From Agriotes lineatus (taxonomy: Eukaryota; Arthropoda; Insecta; Coleoptera; Elateridae): a stretch of DNA of 64,000 bases. Below the pieces are notes generated by a model, which worked only from the letters and a program-made list of their open reading frames with translations, was not told where the DNA came from and searched no databases. The stretch is from the NCBI GenBank assembly GCA_940337035.1, contig CALNHX010007731.1, positions 1 to 64,000 on the forward strand. Direction: 5' to 3'. This document shows, piece by piece, positions 27,361 through 40,435 of the stretch; position 1 is the first letter of the stretch, and every line of letters starts with the position of its first letter. The position numbers and the translations under genes are program-made.

Positions 27361-28950
27361 AGGGCGTCCTAAATGTCTAATATGTCCTTAACGTCCCAGA
27401 CGTCCCAGACGTCCTAGATGTCCCATATGTCCTAAACGTCCCAGACGTCCCAGATGTCCCATATGTCCGTAACGTCCTAGACGTCGCAGATGTTTAATGT
27501 GTCCCATATGTCCCTAATGTCCCAGGCCTCCTAAATGTCCCATATGTCCTTAACGTCCCAGGCGTCCCAGATGTCCCATATGTCCGTAACGTTCCAGACG
27601 TCCCAAATGTTCAATGTGTCCCATATGTCCCTAATGTCCCAGGCGTCCCAGATGTCCCATATGTCCCAAATGTCCCTAATGTCCCAGGCGTCTTAAATGT
27701 CCCATATGTCCTTAACGTTCCAGACGTCCCAGACGTCTTAGATGTCCCAAATGTCCTTAACGTCTTAGATGTTCCATATGTCCCATATGTTTCTAATGTC
27801 CCAGGCGTCCTAGATGTTCCATATGTCCCTAACGTCCCAGACGTCCCAGACGCCCTAGATGTCCCATATGTCATTAACGTCCCAGACGTCCCAGATGTCC
27901 CATATGTCCGTAACGTCCTAGACGTCGCAGATGTTTAATGTGTCCCATATGTCCCTAATGTCCCAGGCCTCCTAAATGTCCCATATGTCCTTAACGTCCC
28001 AGGCGTCCCAGATGTCCCATATGTCCGTAACGTTCCAGACGTCCCAAATGTTCAATGTGTCCCATATGTCCCTAATGTCCCAGGCGTCCCAGATGTCCCA
28101 TATGTCCCAAATGTCCCTAATGTCCCAGGCGTCCTAAATGTCCCATATGTCCTTAACGTTCCAGACGTCCCAAACGTCTTAGATGTCCCAAATGTCCTTA
28201 ACGTCTTAGATGTCCCATATGTCCCATATGTTTCTAATGTCCCAGGCGTCCTAGATGTTCCATATGTCCTTAACGTCCCAGACGTCCCAGATGTCCCATA
28301 TGTCCCTACCATCCCAGACGTCCCAGATGTCTTATATGTCCTTAACGTCCCTGATGTCCCAGATGTCCCATATGTAACTAACGTCCCAGAAGTCCCAGAT
28401 GTCCCATATGTCCCATATGTCACTAATGTCCCAGGCGTCCCAGATGTCCCATATGTCCCATATGTTCCTAATGTCCGAGGCGTCCTAAATGTCCCATATG
28501 TCCTTAACGTCCCAGACGTCCCAGACGTCCTAGATGTCCCATATGTCCTTAACGTCCCAGACGTCCCAGATGTCCCATATGTCCCTAGCATCCCAGACGT
28601 CCCAGATGTCTTATATGTCCTTAACGTCCCTGACGTCCCAGATGTCCCATATGTAACTAACGTCCCAGACGTCCCAGATGTCCCATATGTCCCATATGTC
28701 CCTAATGTCCCAGGCGTCCCAGATGTCCCATATGTCCCATATGTTCCTAATGTCCGAGGCGTCCTAAATGTCCCATATGTCCTTAACGTCCCAGACGTCC
28801 CAGACGTCCTAGATGTCCCATATGTCCTTAACGTCCAAGACGTCCCAGATTTACCATATGTCCCTAACGTCCCAGACGTCCCAGATGTCCCATATGTCTA
28901 ATATGTCCCTAATGTCCCAGACGTCCTAGATGTCCCATATATCCTTAACG
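27360..28950. repeat. Region of local duplications (441 bp and 279 bp offsets)
   Basis: GTAACGTCCTAGACGTCGC occurs at 27469 and 27910, 441 bp (49 monomers) apart, with flanks duplicated. The junctions CCCTACCATCCC at 28304 and CCCTAGCATCCC at 28583 are 279 bp (31 monomers) apart, again with shared flanks. Both offsets are whole numbers of monomers. Confidence 0.75.
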
Positions 28951-28958
28951 TCCCAGAC

Positions 28959-28995
28959 GTCCCAGTATATCCCATATGTCCTATACCTCCCTAAC
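28959..28995 (+). repeat. T-insertion module 10
   Basis: Exact core. The distance from module 9 is 1,883 bp (2 modulo 9), the second extra base coming from the contraction near 27350. Confidence 0.85.
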
Positions 28996-29539
28996 GTCCC
29001 AGACGTCCCAGATGTCACGTATGTCCCTAACGTCCCAGATGTTCCATATGTCCCTAAAGTCCCAGACGTCCTAGATGTCTTACATGTCCCTAACGTCCCA
29101 GACGTCCCAGATCTCCCATATGTCCCTAACGTCCCAGATGTGCTAGATGTCCCTTATATCCTTAACGTCCTAGACGTCCCAGACGTCCCATATGCCAACA
29201 ACGTCCCAGACGTCCCAGATGTCCTATATGTCCCATATGTCCCTAATGTCCCAGGCGTCCCAGAACTCCCATATGTCCCATATGTCCCTAACGTCCAGGG
29301 CGTCCTAAATGTCTAATATGTCCTTAACGTCCCAGACGTCCCAGACGTCCTAGATGTCCCATATGTCCTAAACGTCCCAGACGTCCCAGATGTCCCATAT
29401 GTCCGTAACGTCCCAGACGTCGCAGATGTTTAATGTGTCCCATATGTCCCTAATGTCCCAGGCCTCCTAAATGTCCCATATGTCCTTAACGTCCCAGGCG
29501 TCCCAGATGTCCCATATGTCCGTAACGTTCCAGACGTCC

Positions 29540-30445
29540 CAAATGTTCAATGTGTCCCATATGTCCCTAATGTCCCAGGCGTCCCAGATGTCCCATATGT
29601 CATAAATGTCCCTAATGTCCCAGGCGTCCTAAATGTCCCATATGTCCTTAACGTTCCAGACGTCCCAGACGTCTTAGATGTCCCAAATGTCCTTAACGTC
29701 TTAGATGTCCCATATGTCCCATATGTTTCTAATGTCCCAGGCGTCCTAGATGTTCCATATGTCCCTAACGTCCCAGACGTCCCAGATGTCCTATATGTCC
29801 CATATGTCCTTAACGTCCCAGACGTCCCAGATGTCCCATATGTCCTTAACGTCTCAGACGTCCCAAATGTCCCATATGTCCCTAATGTCCCAGGCGTCCT
29901 AAATGTCCCATATGTCTTTAACGTCCCAGACGTCCCAGACGCCCTAGATGTCCCATATGTCATTAACGTCCCGGACGTCCCAGATGTCCCATATGTTCCT
30001 AACGTCCCGGACGTCCCAGATGTCCCATATGTCCTTAACGTTCCAGACGTCCCAGACGTCTTAGATGTCCCAAATGTCCTTAACGTCTTAGATGTCCCAT
30101 ATGTCCCATATGTTTCTAATGTCCCAGGCGTCCTAGATGTTCCATATGTCCCTAACGTCCCAGACGTCCCAGATGTCCTATATGTCCCATATGTCCTTAA
30201 CGTCCCAGACGTCCCAGATGTCCCATATGTCCTTAACGTCTCAGACGTCCCAAATGTCCCATATGTCCCTAATGTCCCAGGCGTCCTAAATGTCCCATAT
30301 GTCTTTAACGTCCCAGACGTCCCAGACGCCCTAGATGTCCCATATGTCATTAACGTCCCGGACGTCCCAGATGTCCCATATGTCCCTAACGTCCCAGACG
30401 TCCCAGATGTCCCATATGTCCTTAACGTCCCAGACGTCCCAGATG
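29540..30445. repeat. 387-bp offset tandem duplication in block C
   Basis: The GTCTTAGATG landmark at 29671 recurs at 30058, 387 bp (43 monomers) away. The whole sentence order is repeated, including GTCTTTAACG near 29915 and 30300. Confidence 0.75.
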
Positions 30446-30840
30446 TCCCATATGTAACTGACGTCCCAGACGTCCCAGATGTCCCATATGTCCCATATGT
30501 CCTTAATGTATCAGGCGTCCCAGATGTCCCATAGGTCCCATATGTCCCATATGTCCCTAATGTCCCAGGCGTCCTAAATGTCCCATATGTCTTTAACGTC
30601 CCAGACGTCCCAGACCCCCTAGATGTCCCATATGTCATTAACGTCCCGTACGTCCCAGATGTCCCATATGTCCCTAACGTCCCAGACGTCCCAGATGTCC
30701 CATATGTCCTTAACGTCCCAGACGTCCCAGATGTCCCATATGTAACTGACGTCCCAGACGTCCCAGATGTCCCATATGTCCCATATGTCCTTAATGTATC
30801 AGGCGTCCCAGATGCCCCATAGGTCCCATATGTCCCATAT
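30280..30840. repeat. 288-bp offset tandem duplication
   Basis: A rare substitution giving CCCATAGGTCCC is found at 30531 and 30819 (ATAGGT landmark), 288 bp (32 monomers) apart, after identical AATGTATCAGGCG sentences. Related copies at 8460 and 20520 read CATATG at this place, so the substitution came before the local duplication. Confidence 0.75.
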
Positions 30841-30939
30841 GTCCCTAACGTCCCAGACGTCCCAGATGTCCCATATGTCCCATATGTCCCTAATGTCCCA
30901 GACGTCCTAGATGTCCCATATATCCTTAACGTCCCAGAC

Positions 30940-30976
30940 GTCCCAGTATATCCCATATGTCCTATACCTCCCTAAC
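30940..30976 (+). repeat. T-insertion module 11
   Basis: Exact core, 10,155 bp after module 7. Confidence 0.85.
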
Positions 30977-33595
30977 GTCCCAGACGTCCCAGATGTCCCA
31001 TATGTCCCTAACGTCCCAGATGTTCCATATGTGCCTAAAGTCCCAGACGTCCTAGATGTCTTATATGTCCCTAACGTCCCAGACGTCCCAGATCTCCCAT
31101 ATGTCCCTAACGTCTCAGACGTGCTAGATGTCCGTTATATCCTTAACGTCCCAGACGTCCCAGATGTCCCATATGCCAATAACGTCCCAGACGTCCCAGA
31201 TGTCCTATATGTCCCATATGTCCCTAATGTCCCAGGCGTCCCAGACCTCCCATATGTCCCATATGTCCCTAACGTCCAGGGCGTCCTAAATGTCCAATAT
31301 GTCCTTAACGTCCCAGACGTCCCAGACGTCCTAGATGTCCCATATGTTCTAAACGTCCCAGACGTCCCAGATGTCCCATATGTCCGTAACGTCCCAGACG
31401 TCCCAGATGTTCAATGTGTCCCATATGTCCCTAATGTCCCAGGCCTCCTAAATGTCCTATATGTCCTTAACGTCCCAGGCGTCCCAGATGTCCCATATGT
31501 CCGTAACGTCCCAGACGTCCCAGATGTTCAATGTGTCCCATATGTCCCTAATGTCCCAGGCGTCCCAGATGTCCCATATGTCCCAAATGTCCCTAATGTC
31601 CCAGGCGTCCTAAATGTCCCATATGTCCTTAACGTTCCAGACGTCCCAGACGTCTTAGATGTCCCAAATGTCCTTAACGTCCCAGACGTCCCAGATGTCC
31701 CATATGTCCCGTATGTTTCTAATGTCCCAGGCGTCCTAGATGTTCCATATGTCCCTAACGTCCCAGACGTCCCAGATGTCCTATATGTCCCATATGTCCT
31801 TAACGTCCCAGACGTCCCAGATGTCCCATATGTCCTAAACGTCCCAGACGTCCCAAATGTCCTATATGTCCCTAATGTCCCAGGCGTCCTAAATGTCCCA
31901 TATGTCCTTAACGTCCCAGACGTCCCAGACGCCCTAGATGTCCCATATGTCATTAACGTCCCGGACGTCCCAGATGTCCCATATGTCCCTAACGTCCCAG
32001 ACGTCCCAGATGTCCCATATGTCCCATATGTCCCTAATGTCCGAGGCGTCCCAGATGTCCCATATGTCCCATATGTCCCTAATGTCCCAGGCGTCCTAAA
32101 TGTCCCATGTGTCCTTAAAGTCCCAGACGTCCCAGACGTCCTAGATGTCCCATATGTCCTTAAAGTCCCAGACGTCCCAGATGTCCCATATGTCCTATGT
32201 GTCCCTAATGACCCAGGCGTCCTAGATGTTCCATATGTCCCTAACGTTCAAGACGTCCTAAATGTCCCATATGTCCCTAACGTCCCAGACGTTCCAGCTG
32301 TCCCGTATGTCCCTAACGCCCTTGACGTCCCAGATGTCCTAGATGTCCTATATGTCCTTAACGTCCCAGACGTCCCAGATGAGCCATATGTCCCTGACGT
32401 CCCAGACGTCCCAGATGTCCCATATGTCCCTAACGTCCCAGACGTCCTAGATGTCCCATATGTCCTTAACGTCCCAGACGTCCCAGATGACCCATACGTC
32501 CCTAACGTCCCAGACGTCCCAGATGTCCCAAAGGTCTTATATATCCCTAATGTCCGAGGCGTATTAAATGTCCCATATGTCCCATATGTCCCTAATGTGT
32601 CAGGCGTCCTAAATGTCCCATATGTTCTTAACGTCCCGGACGTCCCAGACGTCCCAGATGTCCCATATGTCCTTAACGTCACAGACGTCCCAGATGTTTC
32701 ATATGTCCCTAACGTCCCAGACGTCCCAGATGTCCCATATGTCCCATATGTCCCTAATGTCCCAGGCGTCCTAGATATTCCATATGTCCCTAACGTCCCA
32801 GACGTCCTAAATGTCCCATATGTCCCTAACGTCCCAGACGTCCCAAATGTCCCATATGTCCTTAACGTCCCAGACGTCCCAGACGTCCTAAATGTCCCAT
32901 ATGTCTGTAATGTCCCAGACGTCCTAGATGTCCCATATGTCCCTAACGTCCCAGACGTCTCAGACGTCCTAGATGTCCCATATGTCCCTAACGTCCCAGA
33001 CGTCCTAGATGTCCCATATGTCCCTAACTTCCCAGACGTCTCAGACGTCCTAGATGTCCTATATGTCCCTAACGTCCTAGACGTACCAGATGTACCATAT
33101 GTTTCTAACGTCTCAGACGTCCCAGATGTCCCATATGTCCTTAACGTCTCAGACGTCCCAGATGTCCCATATGTCTCATATGTCCCTAATGTCCCAGGCG
33201 TCCCAGATGTCCCATATGTCCCATATGTCTCTAATGTCCCAGACGTTTTAAATGTCTCATATGTAGTTAACGTTTCAGACGTCCCAGGCGTTCTAGATGT
33301 CCCATTTGTCCTTAACGTCCCAGACGTCCCAGATGTCTCATATGTCCCATATGTCCCTAATGCCCCAAGCGCCCTAAATGTCCCATATGTCCTTAACGTC
33401 CCAGACGTCCCAGATGTCCCATATGTCTCTAACGTCCCAGACGTCCCAGATGTCCCATATGTCCCATATGTCCCTAATGTCCGAGGCGTCCCAGATGTCC
33501 CATATGTCCCATATGTCCTTAATGTCCCAGGCGTCCCAGATGTCTCATATTTCCCAGACGTCCTAGATGTCCCATATATCCTTAACGTCCCAGAC

Positions 33596-33631
33596 GTCCT
33601 AGATATCCCATATGTCCTATATCTCTCTAAC
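33596..33631 (+). repeat. In-register relative, CTCTCTAAC form
   Basis: Copy of 23450 in the second unit of about 10 kb. Confidence 0.8.
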
Positions 33632-34081
33632 GTCCCAGACGTCCCAGATGTCCCATATGTCCCTAACGTCCCAGATGTTCCATATGTCCCTAACGTCCCA
33701 GACGTCCTAGATGTCTTATATGCCCCTAACGTCCCAGACGTCCCAGATCTCCCATATGTCCCTAACGTCCCAGACGTTCTAGGTGTCCCTTATATCCTTA
33801 ACGTCCCAGACGTCCCAGATGTCCCATATGTCAATAACGTCCCAGACGTCCCAGACGTCCTAGATGTCCCATATGTCCTTAACGTCCCAGACGTCCCAGA
33901 TGTACCATATGTCCCTAACGTCCCAGGCGTCTCAGACCTCCCATATGTCCCATATGTCCCTAACGTACAGGGCGTCTTAAATTTCTCTAGCGTCCCAGAC
34001 GTCCCAGATGTCCCATATGTCCCATATGTCCCTAATGTCCCAGACGTCCTAGATGTCCCATATATCCTTAACGTCCCAGAC

Positions 34082-34118
34082 GTCCCAGTATATCCCATAT
34101 GTCCTATACCTCCCTAAC
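34082..34118 (+). repeat. T-insertion module 12
   Basis: Exact core. It closes the 1,068-codon forward frame that begins just before module 11. Confidence 0.85.
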
Positions 34119-35860
34119 GTCCCAGACGTCCCAGATGTCCCATATGTCCCTTGCATCCCAGATGTTCCATATGTCCCTAAAGTCCCAGACGTCCTAGATG
34201 TCTTATATGTCCCTAACGTCCCAGACGTCCCAGACCTCCCATATGTCCCTAACGCCCCAGACGTCCTAGATGTCCCTTATATGCTTAACGTCCCAGACGT
34301 CCCAGATGTCCCATATGCCAATAACGTCCCAGACGTCCCAGACGTCCTATATGTCCCATATGCCCTAAACGTCCCAGACGTCCCAGAAATCCCATATGTC
34401 CCATATGTCCCTAATGTCCCAGGCCTCCTAAATGTCCCATATGTCCTTAACGACCCAGGCGTCCCAGATGTCCCATATGTCCGTAACGGCCCAGACGTCT
34501 CAGATGTCCAATGTGTCCCATACGTCCCTAATGTCCCAGGCGTCCCAGATGTCCCATATGTCCCAAATGTCCCTAATGTCCAGGGCGTCCTAAATGTCCC
34601 ATATGTCCTTAACGTTCCAGACGTCCCAGACGTCTTAGATGTCCCAAATGTCCTTAACGTCCCAGACGTCCCAGATGTCCCATATGTCCCATACGTTTCT
34701 AATGTCCCAGGCGTCCTAGATGTTCCATATGTCCCTAACGTCCCAGACGTCCCAGATGTCCTATATGTCCCATATGTCCTTAACGTCCCAGACGTCCCAG
34801 ATGTCCCATATGTCCTTAACGTCCCAGACGTCCCAAATGTCCCATATGTCTCTAATGTCCCAGGCGTCCTAAATGTCCCATATGTCCTTAACGTGCCAGA
34901 CGTCCCAGACGCCCTAGATGTCCCATATGTCATTAACGTCCCGGACGTCTTAGATGTCCCATATGTCCCTAACGTCCCAGACGTCCCAGATGTCCCATAT
35001 GTCCCATAAGACCCTAATGTCCGAGGAGTCCCAGATGTCCCATATGTCCCATATGTCCCTAATGTCCCAGGCGTCCTAAATGTCCCATATGTCCTTAAAG
35101 TCCCAGACGTCCCAGACGTCCTAGATGTCCCATATGTCCTTAAAGTCCCAGACGTAACAGATGTCCCATATGTCCCATGTGTCCCTAATGACCCAGGCGT
35201 CCTAGATGTTCCATATGTACCTAACGCCCAAGACGTCCTAAATGTCCCATATGTCCCTAACGTCCCAGACGTCCCAGCTGTCCCGTATGTCCCTAACGCC
35301 CCTGACGTCCCAGACGTCCTAGATGTCCTATATGTCCCTAACGTCCCAGACGTTCCTGATGTCCCATATGTCCCACATGTCCCTAATGTCCCAGGCGTTC
35401 CAGATGTCGCATATGTCCCATATTTACCTAATGTCCCAGGCGTCCTAAATGTCCCACATGTCCATAACGTCCCAGACGTCCCAGACGCCCTAGATGTCCC
35501 ATTTGCCCTTAACGTCCCAGACGTCCCAGACGTCCCAAATGTCCCATATGTTCCATATGTCCCTAATTTCCCAGGCGTCTCAGATGTCCCATATGTCCCT
35601 AACGTCCTAGGCGTCCTAAATGTCCAATATGTCCTTAACGTCCCAGACGTCCCGGACGTCCTAAATGTCGCATATGTCTCTAACGTCCCAGACGTCTCAG
35701 CTGTCCCGTATGTCCCTAACGTCCTAGACGTCCGAGATGTCCTAGATGTCCCATATGTCTCTAACGTCACAGACGTCCTAGATGTCCTATATATTCCTAA
35801 CGTCCCAGATGTCCCATATGTCCCTAAAGTCCCAGACATCCCAGATGTCCCATATGTCCC
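34082..35860. repeat. Unit of about 10 kb, copy 2 second part
   Basis: Partner of 24.0-25.98 kb, with the GTCCCATAAGACCC junction at 35006. The last part carries GTCACAGACG and CTATATATTCC variants that occur near 25.85 and 41.82 kb. Confidence 0.75.
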
Positions 35861-37735
35861 TAACGTCCCAGACGTCCTAGATGTCCCATATGTCCTTAAC
35901 GTCCCAGACGTCCCAGATGAGCCATATGTCCCTAACGTCCCAGCCGTCCCAGATGTCCCAAAGGTCTTATATATCCTTAATGTCCCAGGCGTATTAGATG
36001 TCCCATATGTCCCTAATGTGCCAGGCGTCCTAAATGTCCCATATGTCTTTAACGTCCCGGAAGTTCCAGACGTCCTAGATGTCCCATATGTCCTTAACGT
36101 CCCAGACGTCCCAGATGTCCCATATGTTCCTAACGTCCCAGACGTCCCAGATCTCCCATATGTCCCTAATGTCCCAGGCGTCCTAGATATTCCATATGTC
36201 CCTAACGTCCCAGACGTCCTAAATGTCCCATATGTCCCTAACGTCCCAGACGTCCCATATGTCCTTAACGTCCCAGACGTCCTAAATGTCCCATATGACC
36301 CTAACGTCCCAGACGTCTCAGACGTCCTAGATGTCCTATATGTCCCTAACGTCCCAGACGTCTCAGACGTCCTAAATGTCCCATATGTCCCTAACGTCCC
36401 AGGCGTCCCAGATGTCCCATATGTCCGTAACGTCCCAGACGTCCCAGATGTTCAATATGTCCCATATGCCCTAATGTCCCAAGTGTCCCCGATGTCCCAT
36501 ATGTTCCAAATGTCCCTAATGTCCCAGGCGTCCTAAATGTCGGATATGCCCTTAACGTTCCAGACGTCCCAGACGTCCTAGATGTCCCAAATGTCCTTAA
36601 CGTTCCAGACCTCCCAGATGTTCAATGTGTCCCATATGTCCCTAATGTCCCAGGCGTCCCAGATGTCCCATATGTCCCAAATGTCCCTAATGTCCCAGGC
36701 GTCCTAAATGTCCCATATGTCCTTATCGTTCCAGACGTCCCAGACGTCTTAGATGTCCCAAATGTCCTTAACGTCTTAGATGTCCCATATGTCCCATATG
36801 TTTCTAATGTCCCAGGGGTCCTAGATGTTCCATATGTCCCTAACGTCCCAGACGTCCCAGACGCCCTAGATGTCCCATATGTCATTAACGTCCCGGACGT
36901 CCCAGATGTCCCATATGTCCCTAACGTCCCGGACGTCCCAGATGTCCCATATGTCCTTAACGTTCCAGACGTCCCAGACGTCTTAGATGTCCCAAATGTC
37001 CTTAACGTCTTAGATGTCCCATATGTCCCATATGTTTCTAATGTCCCAGGCGTCCTAGATGTTCCATATGTCCCTAACGTCCCAGACGTCCCAGATGTCC
37101 TATATGTCCCATATGTCCTTAACGTACCAGACGTCCCAGATGTCCCATATGTCCTTAACGTCTCAGACGTCCCAAATGTCCCATATGTCTCTAATGTCCC
37201 AGGCGTCCTAAATGTCCCATATATCCTTAACGTCCCAGACGTCCCAGACGCCCTAGATGTCAATATGTCATTAACGTCCCGGACGTCCCAGATGTCCCAT
37301 ATGTCCCTAACGTCCCAGACGTCCCAGATGTCCCATATGTCCTTAACGTCCCAGACGTCCCAGATGTCTCATATGTAACTAACGTCCCAGACGTCCCAGA
37401 TGTCCCATATGTCCCATATGTCCCTAATGTCCCAGGCGTCCCAGATGTCCCATTGTCCCATATGTCCCATATGTCCCTAATGTCCCAGGCGTCCTAAATG
37501 TCCAATATGTCCTTAACGTCCCAGACGTCCCAGACGTCCTAGATGTCTCATATGTCCTAAACGTCCCAGACGTCCCAGATGTCCCATATGTCCGTAACGT
37601 CCCAGACGTCCCAGATGTTAAATGTGTCCCATATGTCCCTAATGTCCCAGGCCTCCTAAATGTTCCATATGTCCTTAACGACCCAGGCGTCCCAGATGTC
37701 CCATATGTCCGTAACGTCCCAGACGTCCCAGATGT
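35860..37735. repeat. Mixed segment with three clustered one-base losses
   Basis: Sentences resemble 48.4-48.6 kb at first and block C from about 36.6 kb, with GTCTTAGATG landmarks and CCCGGACG. One-base losses sit near 36470 (CATATGCCCTAATG), 37261 (GATGTCAATATG) and 37452 (CCCATTGTCCC). Together with one T insertion they explain why the flanking modules at 34082 and 39993 are 5,911 bp apart (7 modulo 9). Confidence 0.75.
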
Positions 37736-39992
37736 TCAATGTGTCCCATATGTCCCTAATGTCCCAGGCGTCCCAGATGTCCCATATGTCCCAAATGTCC
37801 CTAATGTCCCAGGCGTCCTAAATGTCCCATATGTCCTTAACGTTCCAGACGTCCCAGACGTCTTAGATGTCCCAAATGTCCTTAACGTCCCAGACGTCCC
37901 AGATGTCCCATATGTCCCGTATGTTTCTAATGTCCCGGGCGTCCTAGATGTTCCATTTGTCCCTAACGTCCCAGACGTCCCAGATGTCCTATATGTCCCA
38001 TATGTCCTTAACGTCCCAGACGTCCCAGATGTCCCATATGTCCTAAACGTCCCAGACGTCCCAAATGTCCCATATGTCCCTAATGTCCCAGGCGTCCTAA
38101 ATGTCCCATATGTCCTTAACGTCCCAGACGTCCCAGACGCCCTAGATGTCCCATATGTCATTAACGTCCCGGACGTCCCAGATGTCCCATATGTCCCTAA
38201 CGTCCCAGACGTCCCAGATGTCCCATATGTGCCATATGTCCCTAATGTCCCAGGCGTCCTAAATGTCCCATGTGTCCTTAAAGTCCCAGACGTCCCAGAC
38301 GTCCTAGATGTCCGATATGTCCTTAAAGTCCCAGACGTCCCAGATGTCCCATATGTCCTATGTGTCCCTAATGACCCAGGCGTCCTAGATGTTCCATATG
38401 TCCCTAACGTCCAAGACGTCTTAAATGTCCCATATGTCCTTAACGTCCCAGACGTCCCAGATGACCCATACGTTTCTAACGTCCCAGACGTCCCAGATGT
38501 CCCAAAGGTCTTATATATCCCTAATGTCCCAGGCGTATTAAATGTCCCATATGTCCCATATGTCCCTAATGTGCTAGGCGACCTAAATGTCCCATATGTT
38601 CTTAACGTCCCGGACGTCCCAGACGTCCTAGATGTCCCATATGTCCTTAACGTCCCAGACGTCCCAGATGTTTTATATGTCCCTAACGTCCCAGACGTCC
38701 CAGATGTCCCATATGTCCCATATGTCCCTAATGTCCCAGGCGTCCTAGATATTCCATATGTCCCTAACGTCCCAGACGTCCTAAATGTCCCATATGTCCC
38801 TAACGTCCCAGACGTCCCAAATGTCCCATATGTCCTTAACGTCCCAGACGTCCCAGACGTCCTAAATGTCCCATATGTCCCTAATGTCCCAGACGTCCTA
38901 GATGTCCCATATGTCCCTAACGTCCCAGACGTCTCAGACGTCCTAGATGTCCCATATGTCCCAAACGTCCCAGACGTCCTAGATGTCCCATATGTCCCTA
39001 ACGTCCCAGACGTCTCAGACGTCCTAGATGTCCTATACGTCCCTAACGTCCTAGACGTACCAGATGTCCCATATGTTTCTAACGTCTCAGACGTCCCAGA
39101 TGTCCCATATGTCCTTAACGTCTCAGACGTCCCAGATGTCCCATATGTCTCATATGTCCCTAATGTCCCAGGCGTCCCAGATGTCCCATATGTCCCATAT
39201 GTCCCTAATGTCCCAGACGTTTTAAATGTCTCATATGTAGTTAACGTTTCAGACGTCCCAGACGTCCTAGATGTCCCATTTGTCCTTAACGTGCCAGACG
39301 TCCCAGATGTCCCATATGTCCCATATGTCCCTAATGTCCCAGGCGCCCTAAATGTCCCATATGTCCTTAACGTCCCAGACGTCCCAGATGTCCCATATGT
39401 CTCTAACGTCCCAGACATCCCAGATGTCCCATATGTCCCATATGTCCCTATTGTCCGAGGCGTCCCAGATGTCCCATATGTCCCATATGTCGTTAATGTC
39501 CCAGACGTCCTAGATGTCCCATATGTCCCTAACGTCCCAGACGTCCTAGATGTCCCATATATCCTTAACGTCCCAGACGTCCTAGATATCCCATATGTCC
39601 TATATCTCTCTAACGTCCCAGACGTCCCAGATGTCCCATATGTCACTAACGTCCCAGATGTTCCATATGTCCCTAACGTCCCAGACGTCCTAGATGTCTT
39701 ATATGCCCCTAACGTCCCAGACGTCCCAGATCTCCCATATGTCCCTAACGTCCCAGACGTCCTAGGTGTCCCTTATATCCTTAACGTCCCAGACGTCCCA
39801 GATGTCCCATATGTCAATACGGTCCCAGACGTCCCAGACGTCCTAGATGTCCCATATCTCCTTAACGTCCCAGACGTCCCAGATGTACCATATGTCCCTA
39901 ACGTCCCAGACGTCCCAGATGTCCCATATGTCCCATATGTCCCTAATGTCCCAGACGTCCTAGATGTCCCATATATCCTTAACGTCCCAGAC
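37736..39992. repeat. Copy of 31.5-34.0 kb block at offset about 6,208
   Basis: The GTTCAATGTGTCCC landmark and the following monomer order match 31.53 kb onward. A sentence group present at 32.28-32.42 kb is missing near 38.43 kb. The longest reverse open frame of the window (636 codons, 37736-39646) lies here and reads Gly-Thr-Ser/Tyr/Leu repeats, the antisense of the monomers. Confidence 0.75.
39579..39614 (+). repeat. In-register relative, CTCTCTAAC form
   Basis: Copy lying 414 bp (46 monomers) before T-insertion module 13. Confidence 0.8.
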
Positions 39993-40029
39993 GTCCCAGT
40001 ATATCCCATATGTCCTATACCTCCCTAAC
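39993..40029 (+). repeat. T-insertion module 13
   Basis: Exact core, first of the close pair. Confidence 0.85.
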
Positions 40030-40398
40030 GTCCCAGACGTCCCAGATGTTCCATATGTCCCTTACGTCCCAGATGTTCCATATGTCCCTAAAGTCCCATG
40101 CGTCCTAGATGTCTTATATGTCCCTAACGTCTCAGACGTCCCAGATCTCCCATATGTCCCTAACGCCCCAGACGTCCTAGATGTCTCTTATATGCTTAAC
40201 GTCCCAGACGTCCCAGATGTCCCATATGCCAATAACGTCCCAGACGTCCCAGATGTCCTATATGTCCCATATGTCCCTAATGTCCCAGGCGTCTCAGACC
40301 TCCCATATGTCCCATATGTCCCTAACGTCCAGGGCGTCCTAAATGTCCCTAACGTCCCAGACGTCCTAGATGTCCCATATATCCTTAACGTCCCAGAC

Positions 40399-40435
40399 GT
40401 CCCAGTATATCCCATATGTCCTATACCTCCCTAAC
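40399..40435 (+). repeat. T-insertion module 14
   Basis: Exact core, 406 bp after module 13 through a local tandem duplication. Confidence 0.85.

Larger units (their letters stand above)
30870..34081. repeat. Unit of about 10 kb, copy 2 first part
   Basis: Partner of 20.72-24.0 kb. A single forward frame stays open for 1,068 codons (30911-34117) because this copy lacks the two one-base losses seen in copy 1. The same order recurs in part at 37.7-40.0 kb and 59.3-62.7 kb. The frame opens at an ATG upstream of one T-insertion module and closes inside the next, which is a consequence of register and not evidence of a gene. Confidence 0.8.

Noticed and set aside
37736..39646. Reverse open frame of 636 codons rich in Gly-Thr-Ser and Gly-Thr-Tyr, and others like it
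   Set aside because: It is the antisense reading of the same monomers. Many reverse frames overlap long forward frames, so coding on both strands is not plausible. Resemblance to silk-like or mucin-like low-complexity protein is only compositional.
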